A stretch of 64,000 nucleotides of DNA from Lanius collurio (lineage: Eukaryota > Chordata > Aves > Passeriformes > Laniidae), in NCBI GenBank assembly GCA_020086605.1, contig JACBWW010000003.1, positions 8,732,753-8,796,752 of the forward strand, given 5' to 3'. The translations under genes and the position numbers were made by a program. The notes under the pieces are model-generated. The model was not told where the DNA came from. It did not search any database and saw only the letters and a program-made list of their open reading frames with translations. Below are positions 1 through 13,496 of this stretch, piece after piece. Every line of letters begins with the position of its first letter. Within the stretch, counting starts at the first letter, position 1.

Positions 1-2750
1 GCTTTATGCCTTTTTTAAGACCAAAATTTAGAAATAATTTTTCTTTAAAATGGTGGTATTTTGAGACTACACCATGATGTTGCACTGACATTTCACCTTT
101 AAAAAGTGCCGAAGCAGATTCAAAAGCTTTTGAAACACAATTTATCCTCACAACTAGCAGAGGGCTTATTACTGAGAATCTAAAAGTCAGAGGATAGAAT
201 ATTAACTACTGTAGAAAAGAAAACATAGTGCAGGACCTTCTGTTTGTGACAAAATTACAGAGTTAATGTTCCTGAAAGATCACTTCACCTTTTAAAGCAT
301 GATTTTTAAAAAGGTAAAATTTATAGCAATTAAAGCTAATGAAGAAATGCAGCATGAGCTGCTTATGTTCAGGAACTAATAGGTCCACTGAGCATTTCTA
401 AGATTATTTAGCCATCAATGATAATGAATTGACATTGTCAGTGGTGTTAATGTACCAATGCTCTATAGTGCCACTAATCCGATAGCCAATCCTAGCAATT
501 TTATTTTTTTTATGTTGCTACTTTATTTTTTTAGCCAACACACTACCCACTCCTTTCAATTAAAAGAGTTCAAATACAGCACAGGCTATTAACATTTTTT
601 TTCTCCTCTTCCACGTATAAGATGGCATATCCATTATATGGACTGTGGTTCAAACTGCTCTGGTCATTCGTCCTCCAAATCCTGCTCAATTCTTCAGGAC
701 TGTTAACTACAGTGCAAAAATGTCTTTCCCAAATAAATCAGTGTTATTATATGATTGTTAAAATACATTTTTGGTGCACATTAAATGAAATGTGATGATT
801 ATTTAAACAGGGATATAAATCAGATATTTGTAAGCATGGGGTATTGTGGCATATGTCTCTTCAGCCAGTTGTTTTGCCATATCTAAATAGCAGGGGTCCA
901 TGTTGTTGATGAAAATTAGCAATACACAAAAATGGAAAATAAGTATCTGCTAGGCTAACAAGTATGACATGTCAGCAATACAGAGTAACCAATCAGCTTA
1001 GGAAAGTGACTGCCATCTCAATCAAAGTTTATATCTTCATGCATGTTTTGCTCTCTCTTGCATAACTGTTGTGAATCCCAACAGAAAGTTGTGCAATTTC
1101 TGAGACAGGTTCTGTCAGACATGTCAATCCTGAAGTGACAGAATGAGTTTTTGAAAAAGTAATGTACTATGCTAAATCCTAACAATTTTATTTCTCTTCT
1201 TTTTTTTTTTAATAAAAGATATCATATTAGCTGCTTTGAATTTTTTCTTCACTTTTCCTCTCACAATGAAATAGTTAAATAATACAATGATTTTTCAGTT
1301 TAAGTTAAAAGGGAATTGAACAAACAACCAATTTGTTGAAGTTTGTGAACAGCTTCTAAAGAAGAGAGTTTAGCCTTTGCTAAGCACATCTGTGGATCTG
1401 TAGTTTTTAACTATCTTCCATGTCAAATTCTTTGCAATTCATAAAGCAGAAACATCAAATAAGATTTTTAAAACAATATAAAATACCCTACCATGTTCAT
1501 TTTAACCATGCTTCAAAATAAGGAGCAGGACAAGTTATTCTACTGATATACAGTGGACGTAAGAATTGGGCTCATACATTTTTATTTCTTATTTCAAGAA
1601 GTCAGCAATTAATTTTCTTAAGTGAGTAAACCCATCCAAAGTATATCATAATGCTGCATGCAAAATTATTTGAAAAACAGAGAGATTAATCAGTGAAAAT
1701 CACTCAGCTGTGTCTTCAGCTGAAGATTCACTTGTCTTTGGAAACGTCTAACTCACTTTGTCCTGCAGTAGATTGGTACACTAAGGCTGAAAAACCTCCC
1801 CCTGCGGAATATTATCCCCAACATCACACCACACCACACATGTGTGCACTGCACCATCCAATTGAACCTGTGCTCTTCTACACATTAGCCATAAGACTGC
1901 TATAGCAGGTTACATAGGTTTGAGTAAAATGCTTTTATATGATGCATATATTAGTTCATTTCTTCAGCATAATAACATTAAAATATATTTTTAATCAGAA
2001 CTAGGGTATTAAAATCCAACTTTGAATGTCCTATGATGTACCATATATGCCATGGCATTTTAAAACCTTTTAAACATTTCTGCTAAATTAATTAGTTTTG
2101 CATTAAGGAGTCTCTATGCCTCCTATTAAATGCAACACATTTGAAGGACAATTAAACATTATGAACAATCCTTCTGAGGAAATAACAATTGTAAAAAGAA
2201 AAACAAGATTTTTCGGGTAACAAACAGGAACACAAGCACACATAAAAGACTTCAATGTATTTTAAAAGTCTTATGCCTGCAATACTTTAGATCCGTTTGT
2301 TTGAAAAATCTGTCTTCTGTTTTGTTTTCATAAAGAATGAGAACCCTAATGGAGTCCAGAAATCTGTTAATGGTACTAAAATTATAACAGTATAGCAAAA
2401 GAAAAAACCCCACACAGTAAAGTCTATATTATATATTTTTTATGTCTTTAAATGGAATTTACAGTTCTCCCTGGCAATGTGAATGAACATCCTATAATTT
2501 AGTCAATTTACAGATTACAGGTTCAAATTGACCTTGTAGCCCATAAAATTGCTCATCTTCAGTGCAGGATTAGAAGTGGGAAAAGAATGTCATAACTGTA
2601 TTTAAGGAATTTACCATAACAATGGAAAGGAGGATATGCATGCATAATTTTAGCCACTCTTGCTCACATCACAGTTTTCAATTCTGAAACAATGCATATT
2701 CTGCGCTCTTCTCCTGGTTAACCATGGTGGAGACTGTTTCATTTACTCAC
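1..2750. other. ZNF407 intron, left part (no further exon recognised)
   Basis: AT-rich sequence with no frame showing C-x2-C / H-x3-H signatures on the minus strand and no recognisable transposon. It is interpreted as intron after the 2751-2865 exon. Confidence 0.6.
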
Positions 2751-2865
2751 CCACAGACATGACACTTGTATTCCCTCATCCCAAGGTGCCTCTTGACATG
2801 GTTTCTGGCATCTCCAAGCTGAGCTGTTGCAAAGTGGCATATCTTGCACTTGAATGGCTTTGATC
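2751..2865 (-). CDS. ZNF407: ZNF407 downstream coding exon (one and a half zinc fingers)
   Basis: This 115-nt exon is too short to stand out as an ORF, but it fits the giant exon exactly. That exon ends in phase 1 after RTHTG, and this one starts after a TTACTTAG acceptor and continues GSKPFKCKICHF in frame. It encodes one full finger (CKIC, then two His in NHVKRH). It then opens the next finger with YKCHVCG and ends in phase 2 at a GTGAGT donor (2750-2745). The junction rebuilds the classic TG-x-KPFKC inter-finger linker, which is strong evidence that the two exons are spliced together. The next exon lies left of the window or was not recognisable in 1-2750. Confidence 0.88.
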
Positions 2866-4739
2866 CTAAGTAAAAATTTAGCATAAGATATGAGTTGAAT
2901 TAGAATAAAATATCACCCACGGTTAAAGAGATAAAAATTCCTGAGGAAAAATAACCTTTTGAAAACCTATTCCACATTTAACCTGTTTGAGATTTTTGCC
3001 TAATAAAAAAAGTATCTTGTACATAAATTTATAACTCCCAAGACATGGACAGTATATGCTATACATTACTCATTAAAGTTTCCTCAAGTTCAAGATCACA
3101 GAAAATACTCTAAATTTTTAATTTGGTCTTTTTTCTTATCATTAAAAAACTCACAAAATATATTAAAATGAGATGAAAATCTAATAGGTAGATAACATTT
3201 CAACAAGACAGCTAAAGTTGTTCTACACCTCTGCCAAATGCTGTTAACTCAGGTAATGGTTTTAAAGTAGCTTGGTATTGGTTTAAACTGCAAAATATAC
3301 TTATTTTTTCAGCAAATATCTTTAAAGTAAAGTAATATTACAAGTCTTCCAACTTTGAATAGATTTCACATTAGCATTGGTATTTCAGATTTGTTCTGTC
3401 ACACACAGCAAATGATTCATCACCTAGCTATTGTAATGGCATGCAATGTATGAATATACAGTGGATAAAATATTATGCCTTTATGACTTTTTTATGGTCA
3501 AGAATTTATGATTATTCTGCAAACCAGAAGTATTGACATTTTGGCTATTATTTATTTCAAGAACAAACTTTAATATTAATGTCTTCTGCAGACCAAAGAA
3601 CTCTGAAATTATTTCTACAAGGAAGAAGTATCAGCCTATTTCTTGTATCACATCAGTTCAGCAAAAAAGTCAAATTATTTGTCTTTCTTAATTAATGGTG
3701 ATGATCTCTTGAGAGGGAAAAACTATCTTTTTTACTGATATAGTTAAATTTGGCACATGTCAGTCCTCAGGTTATTATGTAGCAACATCATTCTAGAAGA
3801 GCTTTCCAATTTTCTGACCACTAAATCCTTAAATCAATAAATCAAAATCATAGAATTGCAGTTAAAAGTAACTACAATATGGTCACAGAGTCTCCATATT
3901 ATGTTTAGTATATGTTTTGTGAAGTACTTCTTCCAATACAGCTAAGCATAATATGAAATATGGGATCTTTAATAAATATACATAAAGAGCTCTGATAAGA
4001 AAAATGTTGCACTATATCATACTTGATCAATGAACCTTTTTGCTTTGCCCTTGAAAACAGAACATCCTCCAAGAATCCACTGGTGAAATTGAGGATCTTA
4101 GTAAAAATTTTTAGAGTCCTAAATTTCAATTTAATTCCCAAAAGCTAACGAAAAATGAAGCATTTAATTTTAATCTTCTAACTGAAATAAAAAAGTCAAC
4201 AGTACTAAGCACAGGCAGACAGGGTTGAATATTTCACAGTTCAATGACAATGAAGCCAGATCTCTTAATACTTCCATTTCTACTGTTGGAAGTAGATGTA
4301 AAATATATTTAGCACCTCAATGGTTATATCTAGTCAGCTTTATATGTTTAAATGTCAAAAGCAGGTTCAGACTTCAGCTCACAGCAATCACATTCTATCC
4401 ATCACTCTGAAAAAAAACCAGTTTATTTAAATGATCCTGATAAAACTGAATAAATCATTAATTTGGTGACATTTCAAATCAACACTGCATTCTAAAAGAG
4501 ACCAGTGCAAAAAGAAAACCCCTATCTTTGCATTGAAAGACTACTAAAAGTTAACGTTTTAACTTACGATCTTTAGTTGGACAATTAATAACAATAAGGC
4601 CATAGCTGAAGAGGAATTTTTGAAAAATTTATTGGTGATTATACTGCTCTTTTTTCTCACAGAATTCAAATACCAAGTGGATTCTATCCTGTGTTCCCTT
4701 AGTTTCTCTCCTACTGATTAAATTGTAAATTCGCTCCTC

Positions 4740-5035
4740 ATTCTGTTACTGCAGGTGTCCCACAGGGCTTCCATACAAGACCTTTGCTGTTTTCCATTTA
4801 CATGACTCCTTTGTGAAGAACTCGAGTTCAGACCAATCGTGACTACAGTGTGCTGACAATACAGAAATGTATTATTCTGTTGACTGCTCTCATCCAAGAA
4901 TCACTGAGGCCTTGAGGGGTTTTGATTTTTTTCTCAGATCCAGAGCTGAATATCTGTTAACATCTCCGTTTAAACTCCATGAAAATTCAAGTACTGGCAG
5001 GCTCCAGTCAGTACTTATCACCTGAAACAAAAGCA
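4740..5035 (+). mobile_element. Ancient non-LTR reverse-transcriptase relic (L2/CR1-like)
   Basis: Plus-strand translation gives SVTAGVPQGFHTRPLLFSIYM, close to the RT signature SGVPQGSxLGPLLFSIYM. About 70 bp later, after a frame change and a stop, comes CADNTEMYYSVD, a decayed form of the catalytic YADDTQLY box. It is followed by FKLHENSS, resembling LKLNxxKT. Order and spacing fit one RT domain. Decay is much heavier than in the CR1 copies nearby, so this is an old insertion of an L2-like or early CR1-like element. Its ends cannot be drawn. It lies inside a ZNF407 intron. Confidence 0.6.
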
Positions 5036-5359
5036 GTGTATCTCCCTTTTAGGTTGCTTGTGCCAGATTTGTTCCAGTATGTTCTTGGATGGAACAAGCC
5101 AACATTTTATACTAGAAATGAAAACATAATACTCAGATTTACATTGATGGGAGAAAAAAAAAAAATCTGTATTTGTCATAAAGCTGTCTGAAACAATGTA
5201 AAGCATTTAACCATTTCTTAGCCATACTTATCACCAACTTCAGTGGTTCTGTTATGCTGTTTTAAACTGTGATACTACTGGATTCACATTTGGCTTTTAG
5301 TTCTCAGAAAAAAAAGAGAAAAATACTTTCACTATGTCATTATTTCAACAAAATTACTC

Positions 5360-5377
5360 AAAAAAAAAAAAAAAAAA
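5360..5377 (+). repeat. (A)18 homopolymer
   Basis: A pure A run about 350 bp downstream of the ancient RT relic. It is too far away to be taken as that element's tail. Confidence 0.8.
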
Positions 5378-8300
5378 GACAAAAATACCACTAAACTAAT
5401 TTCCCCACAAGTTATGGCATTAAAAACAAATGTACATTTTCTGATGGTAGCAGGAAACAATAAGGCTTTTAACAATTGGGGGAAAACCAAACTATCGAAT
5501 AACAAAATAAAAACACAACAAGAACAAACCAAACAAAAAATACCACTACCACATTAAATTGAAAATTAGACTAAACTTAAGAGTTCAAGTCAGGCAGACA
5601 CAAACCATTCTGCTGTTTTGTAAAAAAAAGACTCAAGTTGCTTTACATTAGGACAACACAGACCCAAAGCTGTAAGAAAAAATTCACTGTCTCAGCTTTA
5701 GGACAGCCAAAGGCAACATCATCTGCACCAGCAGGCATAGCTGTGTTCCTAGCTCAGGCCCAATACAAAGTGACCAGAGCCACATGAAATGTCATCATAC
5801 CATTTCCTCCTATGCTTAGGACATGGGGAGTAATACACCATACTTGCAATGGTGTACAACTGCCATTAACTGAGGAATCTGATGAGAAAAGAAAAAAGAT
5901 GATGTCGTTGCAGGTGATTTTTCCTCAGATGTTGATTGTTAATTAAGTTTATGGGACCTCCATCAGTTGCAAACTAAAAAGTCCTCCACCTCTACTACTC
6001 CGTTTGTTTTTCTTTACACTTCCTCATTTTCACTTGTCAACATGTGATGGACTTACTTGTTAGGTCCTCTCTAGCAAAGCTTTCTTTTCATTTGCAATGT
6101 GAAAATCTCCTACATTATTTAATGGTATTTTGAAACATTATTTTTCTATTAATGGAAATTATTAGTTGTATCTTTCTGCAACTTTCCCTTCCCTTCCTTC
6201 CATCACCCCAAACAATCACTGATTACTCAATTAAAAAGAGAAAAGGCGTTGGTGATGGTTACACATACATACACATGCAAATAAATATATTTATGCACAT
6301 CCAGATGCTGATGAAAGACTTTTTTAAAAGCACATAATCAGAACACTAAAAGAGAAAATGTGTGGCTGTGCTCTTATGTGCCTGTTGTTACCCTGGACAG
6401 GTGAGAAGCTGGAAATTATGTACTTTGCCACACCAATGTTACAAAAAGTGTTCATACAGTTGGTGCAGTAGGTCATTTCCCTTTGCCACCACTCCCAATA
6501 ACCTAAATAACTTTGTTTGTTATTAAACTGCATCCACTGTAACACAAATGGGAAGAAAAGGTTCTATAAAAAGAAGACCACAAATATGAAAATAGAGACT
6601 GGAAGAGAAAGTCTTCTTCCCGTTAACTATTAATAAAAATCTCCACATAACTATTTATGTGAATAAGCAAAGCCTTAAAAAACATTTCATTTAAAGTTGC
6701 ACTGAGAAAGAGGGCAGATAAAACACTGTTCTGTAACCCTTCTATACCTCTGCATCAAAAAATGACTTGCAAAATTAAATTTATTCTTTTACTGATTTGC
6801 ATATTTAGTGCTATCCAAAAGCACAATAAAAATATACTCCATGATAAGACCTACACACAAGATGTTAAAAAGTACACTAACTTTTACTAAATGTTACAAT
6901 CAATGATGTAACTTATGTAAGTAGGGTTGCTTTGTCATATATTGATAGTTACCTCACTTTCACATCCACATTAACTTGATTTTAAATGCAATTAATACAT
7001 ATAGTCAAGGAAGACTAATGGACTACATTCTGCACTTAACCTGGTGGACATTTTCAAATGGCACAAGTGACCAGTGCAAACCTATTTTGCATTGTAAACG
7101 ACTAAATAAATCTTAATGGATTAAGAATGATCAGCTATCAACACACAAGGGAAATTAAGTGCTGAAATGCCTACATTGATTATTTTAAATTATTAGCCTT
7201 ACTCTGTTCTTGAATTTGTATGCTTTTAGTGAGCTTTAACACATTTACAAGACTTATTGACTATAATTACAAGAGAATTCAAGTAATGGACACATCAATT
7301 ATAAGCAACATGTCTTGACCAGACAGTTGCATAAAGAATTCTAAAGAGAGCTCCATTAGCATCCTCCCCCTTAGTTTTATTCAGTTTTATCTGCCGTAAG
7401 AGGGCATATTAAGGGATTATACAGCTGTTCTGACCATGTGAACATGAGCATCCCTCTAAAGACTTAACACTGCATTCGAAGTTGGATATTAGCCGAAGCA
7501 ATACAGATAACTACGTTATTGACAGGACAGAAGTAATGCTGAAAGTATTAAGTATGTGAGCTATTGGTATACATGAATACTGCAGTTATAGTAAAATACT
7601 TTGAAAGGTTTGAAATACAATGTCCATGTTCCCCAAGATTAATTTTTAGGATTTGTTGTCCAGTCACGCCCTTGCCTTTTCATAAAAAATGCTGGAAAAC
7701 TATTTTAGGATTATGCCAGGAATTACCATTCTTTCATGCTTCTTTTTTCTTACCTTTTTGTTCTCTTCCTTGTAACCATGCACTAAGTTTCAAATACTGC
7801 ATGAATTTAAACTATAGCTTCCATAATAAGCCATTATTTAAAAGTACAGTAAAATAAACCTTACAGTTTTAATGAAAATATGTTCATTGAAATGTGAATT
7901 TATTATTCAAATCCACTCATAAATTCAACCATGGAGACACCACTTGTCTAAGCAGAGCTCAGTGATTTAGAAAAGCTGTCTATTTAAAATAAAGAATGTA
8001 TGGCAGGTTTATAGAAACATTGCAGTGAATTTTTACATAAATTTAGAACTGCAGCTTATGCATTTTTCTACAGAAATGTTTTTAAATTTTCCACTTAAAA
8101 TTAAACATAAAAATAAATTGAAAGTGTGATTAGCACAGAAACTAAATCAGATGCTACATCCCTGTGCAACACATCAGCACTGCACACCACCTTTCAAAAA
8201 GGCTGACCAATTCCAACCCCTATAACTTATTTCTACAAAAACCTCTTGTTGCTTCTTATTGCTATTTATTTAGGAATTATGTAATATCAAATGCCTATCC

Positions 8301-8725
8301 TGAAGCAATATGTAATGCTGAAAGTTTCACTTAATTGAAATGAAATAAACATTTTGGATGTTAAACAACTGCACAGAAGAGAAAGTTAGAAAGAACAGCT
8401 AATTGTTCTTTCAAACCACCACTGCTTCCTAATATAAATTTAAGAACCAATCAATGGTTACAATTTAGATTAAAAGGAAGAAAATCTCTCTATATGAAAC
8501 AAAAAGCAGAAGGGTGACTGTACTTGAACTGTTTTTACATTTTCTGCTCTTTGATCACTGTATTTTCATACCCTTTTAGGTAATTTTGTATTTCATCAGG
8601 GGCTCATCAGGCGATACAAATTCCGGTTCATAAGAAATACTAAAGAGTCTAACAAGCAGAAAAAGACCAATGTTATAAATCACTCTGTTTGAAAGAGAAC
8701 ACTTGCAATGACAGCGTTTCCATAC

Positions 8726-11700
8726 CTGTGTGGGTACGGATGTGAGCTAGGAAGGCCATGGAATTGCTACTTCTACACATCTTCCCACAATACTTGCAGA
8801 CATTGCCTTGGTTCTCTTCCCTCTCCCTGTTTATTTGCTCAGTGTCTTCAACAATGTATTTATTCACTTCCCTCAGCAGCTCTTCATGTTGCTCTTTGAT
8901 GTGGAGAAACAAGCTCTGCTCTGAATCGAAGGGCTCTGTGCACTTCAAACACTTAAAGGTCGCGCCTCCTTCGGGCAGCTCCTCCACACTCGCCTGCTCA
9001 TTTCGCATGTGACCAGCACTGGCCAAGTGCTGGTGAAGGTTGCTTTCTGTGTAAAATGATTTTCCACAGAGTAAGCAATGAAAATGCTTTTCTTTTGAAG
9101 GATGTTTCATGGCTATGTGAACATTTAGTCCGCTCAAACCATCTGCTAGAAAACCACAATCATCGCAGCGAATACGTGTAGATTCCCCAAGGGAAATTCC
9201 TTCTGACTTCTTCTTTTTCCCACCACTTGTTGAAGTGTCTGCTTTCACTGAGAGCTCACTAGCTTTCACTGCCCCTGACATCTGTCCTTCTGCAGAATGG
9301 TCAGTGGCCTCCCCATCTTGGTGACTTTTTAACCTCACTATAGAAGAATCAAACTTGCCAGCATTTTGCATTGCCTTTCCTTTATCATCAGCACTAAAAA
9401 CTGTTCCTAAAGCCTCATTACTACTTTCTTGCGTGCCCTCAGCTGTTGAGCCATCTGCCTCCCAAACAATGTTATTTATAGTTACTTCAGCTTCATGTTG
9501 TGCTTCCATAAGGGCTTCTTCCTCCTCCCCAGTAGGATCCTCTCTGAAACTTCTGTTACCATCTAAACTATGTATATTTTGTACTGTTCCTCCAGTGTTT
9601 CCAGAAAAATTTGATTGCTCTACTGCACTACTTGTTTCTGGAAGACTTAGTGTAAGTGGGTTATTTTTCTTCAGTGATTTTTTTTTGAGACTGTCTTTGT
9701 CTCTACACTCTGCTTCTGGCTTTTCACTATTTTCTTCCAAGCTTTCCACATCTTTTTCTGAATTGAAGTTTGTGTTACTTGATCTGATTTGATTTTCTGC
9801 AGTGCAATCATCATCTGAGTTGAGCAGCTCCTGACCATGCTTACTTTTCTGCACCTCACAAGTACCTGTTTCTTTAACAGCTACTGCCTTGACAAGTTCA
9901 ACAACTCTATCTTTTTGAGGAGTTTGCTGGACTCCTTCACAAAAAGGGTTTTCTCCTCCATTTTTACACTCCTCTTGAAGTTCACCTCCTACATTTTGGG
10001 AACTGACTTCTTTAGAGATTCCTGGAGATGCATTTTCATCTAAGGTAATGCACTCAGTTAAGCTTTTACTCATATGATCACCTTCTGATGCATCACTGGT
10101 ACATTTTGTTTCATCTAAAATAGTTTTTGATTCTCCTGCACTGCAATGTTGCTCTTCTTGAGGCAAAGCAACACCTTTTTTAGTGATATTTGCTGTATTC
10201 GCTTCCTCCCCAGAAGAACAAACATAAGATTCTCTTCTAATTTTATGTTTCTCTGTTGCTGCATGCCTTATCATCTCTCTGCGAGTAACAGCATAGTAGT
10301 CACAAGCCATGCAGTAGTATTCAAATTGTTTTGTATGTTTTCGCTTGACATGCAGCTCTAGGGAAGCAGCAGAATGAGCACTGAAGCTGCAGTGTACACA
10401 CTTGTTGTCGTTTGCACCGATGGCTCTTCTCTGGAAGTTCGGGTCAGAGTCTTGACCAATCCTCGCTGGTTCCAGCAACACACCTTGGTTTATATTTAAT
10501 GGATTGCTACCAGGCTGCAAATCTGGCAGCCTACTGGTATTTGCAGCTTTTAGCTCAGCATTTCCTTGCTCAGCTTCCTGATTGTCTAAGACAGAATTTT
10601 CCAAATCTGATGACTGGCCACCACCCTCAACAAGTTCAGACAAGGCAGTCGTGGGGCTGTTAATCTTCTTGCTCATGGATTCAAAATTACCTCCTTCAGG
10701 GCTAATGATGATCTCTGAGTTCTGTTTTCCACATCCTTCTATTTCAACACGACTTTTGTGTTTTTTGGTTGCACAGTGACGTTCCATATCTCCTTTGGTA
10801 ACAGTGTAATAATTGCAAACCTTACACAAATAGCTGTACTGATGACTGTGCTTTCGCCTGATATGAACAGTCAAATTCGTAACACTGGAGGCCAAAAGGC
10901 CACAATGGGAACAGGTCCTAGAAACAGTACCTTTAGGTTTCCCTCCTTTGGATGCTGAAACCAATTCATTTTCACCAATCCTTTGCTCAAGTGGAACAAA
11001 TTCCTTATTTCTCGATATGTTTTCAACAGAAGAGGACGAAACATGTATAATTTCTTTATCCAACTCTGTATTTCCACTCCCAGAAACTGAAGTATCCACC
11101 ACTGATTTAATGCCACCAACACCAACACAAACCTTTACAATACATTCTTCAAAACGTAGTCCAATGTTGTTTTTCCTGGCATTTTCAAGATGCTTGCTTC
11201 TTTTGATATGTTTCTCCATCCCTTCCTTACTCAGAGAGTAGAGATTACATGCTTTGCAAAGGAAGTGATACTCTTGTGCGTGTCGGAGTTTTATGTGCCT
11301 TGTAAGAACTGTGGAAGATCTTGTCTTATAAAAACATTTTTTACATTGAAATTGGGTTTTATTCAGAACAGAATGCTTTAGTTCATTTCTATGATTTATG
11401 AAGGAAGAGTCTGGAGTTTTTGCTTGCATTGACACTTCCATTTCGTTTGCAAGTCTTTGGCTACTGTTTGCTACTGAGTCAGTGTAAGGTACCACTTGCA
11501 AGGTCTGATCACTGTTACTCAATGGAGCAGCTTGCTGAAATAATGATCCATCATGTTTCTCATGGTTTTGATGACTTATCAGCTCTTCTTCCAACTGAAA
11601 AAAAAGAATGCAAGCTGGACAACTATGGGACATATTATGGACTTCACTCATATGGCTTTGAAGGCTGACGACATTCAAGCTGCTAAAGGAACAGAGTTGA

Positions 11701-13496
11701 CAATTAAAGGTACAACCATCCATCTGGTGTTTATTGTCCTGACAGTGTTGCTTCATGTCTTCCCTGACTCCAGAGGAATAGCTACACATCTGACAATGAA
11801 ACTGGATCCTTTTTGTATGAAGCTTTGCAACGTGAGTTTCCAAACTTTCTTGATCATGAAAAACATGACCACAATCCATGCAAATATGAAGAGCACCATC
11901 ATCAGCAGTAAGTTTAACTTCAGAATCTTTAGCATCTGTAGTGCTAGAAGAAGGGGTATTTGGCTTATATTCAGTAAGATCTTGTATTTCTGCAGCAGTA
12001 TTACAATTACTTTTAGCATCTGTTTCTAGTTCTGTATGTGACATAAGGCTTGATTCATCATGTTTAAGCTGTGTGCTGGAGATAGGCTTCAAACATACTC
12101 TTTGAGTTTCAGATTTGGGTCTCTTATTATTTCCCAACAAGCTGTATCTTCTTTTAACCTGCCTCTTTAATCTGGAAGACCTACTCTGTCCAAATGAAGA
12201 CTTTAACAAGAACACATTTCTTTTGTGTTTATCAAATCTCCTTGTCCTGTGTAAACTGTTAACGAGTTTTTTGGTAGTTGGAAGGGATTCTGTTTTCTGC
12301 AAGATCTTTTCTGATGGTCCTGGTATTTCTAGTTTTTCAGCATGGACTTCATCATTTCCCTTTACACCAGAAGCATGCAATGTTTCTTCTGTCATAGTAT
12401 CTGTTTTTTCAGTGGGAATATTTGAAGATGGTATCATTTCAACAAGTTCACTGCTATCATTTTGTTTAGACAAGCTTACTTTAGAGCCTTTCAGTGCACT
12501 GCAAACACTTAATTCTTTTGCATCAGCAGTTCTTGCCCTTAATTTATTGGTCCCAGGTTTTACCTTGACATTTCCCTCTTTGGTTGCAGTAGACTGTTGG
12601 TTTTTAAAGGATTTTTTTGTCAATATCTGTACAAATCCTCCCCGTGCAGCAAGATTTTGGCGTCGAAGGTGAGTTTTGCCAAGGAAATGAGCATTCAGGA
12701 GACTCTCTTCAGCACTCTGAAAACCACAAAGATCACAAGAATATATCTTGGATTTCTCATGGTCTCGCTTAACATGCATATGCAACGCTGAACTACACTC
12801 ACCTATGCAACTACAGTGAGGGCGTGTTTGCTCTTTGGATGGTTTAGAGAGGTTTTCTCGTTTATGTTTTTCCTTATCAGAGCAGGAAGGTAACCACTGA
12901 TCACTCATTTTGCCTTTAGGATCTTTGTCTATGTTTCCAGCTGTACAGACAACACTGATTTCTTCGGAAGAATACAATTTATCAGGAACAGCAGCTGACA
13001 CCTCTTGTGAATGTTTATTTTCCTTGTGAATTTTCAATATGGCATCACCAGCAGCACATCTGAAATCGGAACGTGGGCACAGGATATCTGAATTAAATAT
13101 GTCATTACCAGGACAACTGGTGACTCCTTCCTTCTTTACAGCTCCAGTTACCATACTACCTGCTTCTCCACCTAAAACTTTTTGCAATTTCCTTCCACTG
13201 TCTTTCATGTCTTCTGAAGAACTCTGCTTTCTTTTTCTGGAGGCATTTTCAGATTTCTCTGCTTCAACAACATCCAGGTCTGGTGATTCTGACAGTGCTC
13301 TTTTGTTTGTGCCATTCTCTTTTCCTTTCTTTTCAGGGTCCCTGAACACTTCATCTGATACAAGCTTTGTTTTCTGCTGAGATGAAGAGTCACATCCAGC
13401 ATTTTCTCCTGATGTATTTCTTGGGGATTCTTCTGTCAACTCAACTTGCAAATTCTCATCAACATCATCTCCCTTCTTATTTTCCTCCCCATCCAT
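8726..13496 (-). CDS. ZNF407: ZNF407 giant coding exon (N-terminal 1,590 residues)
   Basis: Zinc finger protein 407 is a large nuclear C2H2 protein, known from mammals as a transcriptional regulator that includes PPARG/GLUT4-related targets. The exon opens after a polypyrimidine-AG acceptor at 13541-13542. The first ATG in the main frame is at 13496-13494, with A at -3 and G at +4. The protein starts MDGEENKKGDD, like the human MMDSENK start. The exon ends in RTHTG at a GTATGG donor (8725-8720), phase 1. Fifteen intact C2H2 fingers lie at about residues 252-275, 536-558, 565-589, 598-622, 625-649, 715-738, 745-768, 858-881, 888-912, 1028-1052, 1058-1082, 1440-1464, 1471-1495, 1510-1534 and 1564-1588. 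Acidic and Ser-rich linkers with basic patches separate them. The human protein is about 2,250 residues, so the C-terminal part lies in later exons. Identity rests on this architecture plus the CNDP1 neighbour. Confidence 0.93.

Larger units (their letters stand above)
2866..8725. other. ZNF407 intron between the giant exon and the small finger exon
   Basis: About 5.9 kb, AT-rich, bounded by a GTATGG donor and a TTACTTAG acceptor. Apart from the ancient RT relic and an A homopolymer I see no gene or RNA. Open frames here are short, AT-rich and without family features. Confidence 0.75.

Noticed and set aside
59..2700. A further ZNF407 zinc-finger exon left of 2751
   Set aside because: No minus-strand frame with paired Cys and His spacing was found. 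The next exon is probably outside the window.
8673..8725. ZNF407 frame continuing past RTHTG to a stop (METLSLQVFSFKQSDL)
   Set aside because: A GTATGG donor splits the codon after RTHTG, and the exon at 2865-2751 restores the TG-x-KPF linker in phase. The continuation is intron.
8708..13402. Many plus-strand and other-frame ORFs of 60-185 codons over the giant exon
   Set aside because: They are antisense or frame-shifted shadows of ZNF407. None has a domain or independent start signals.
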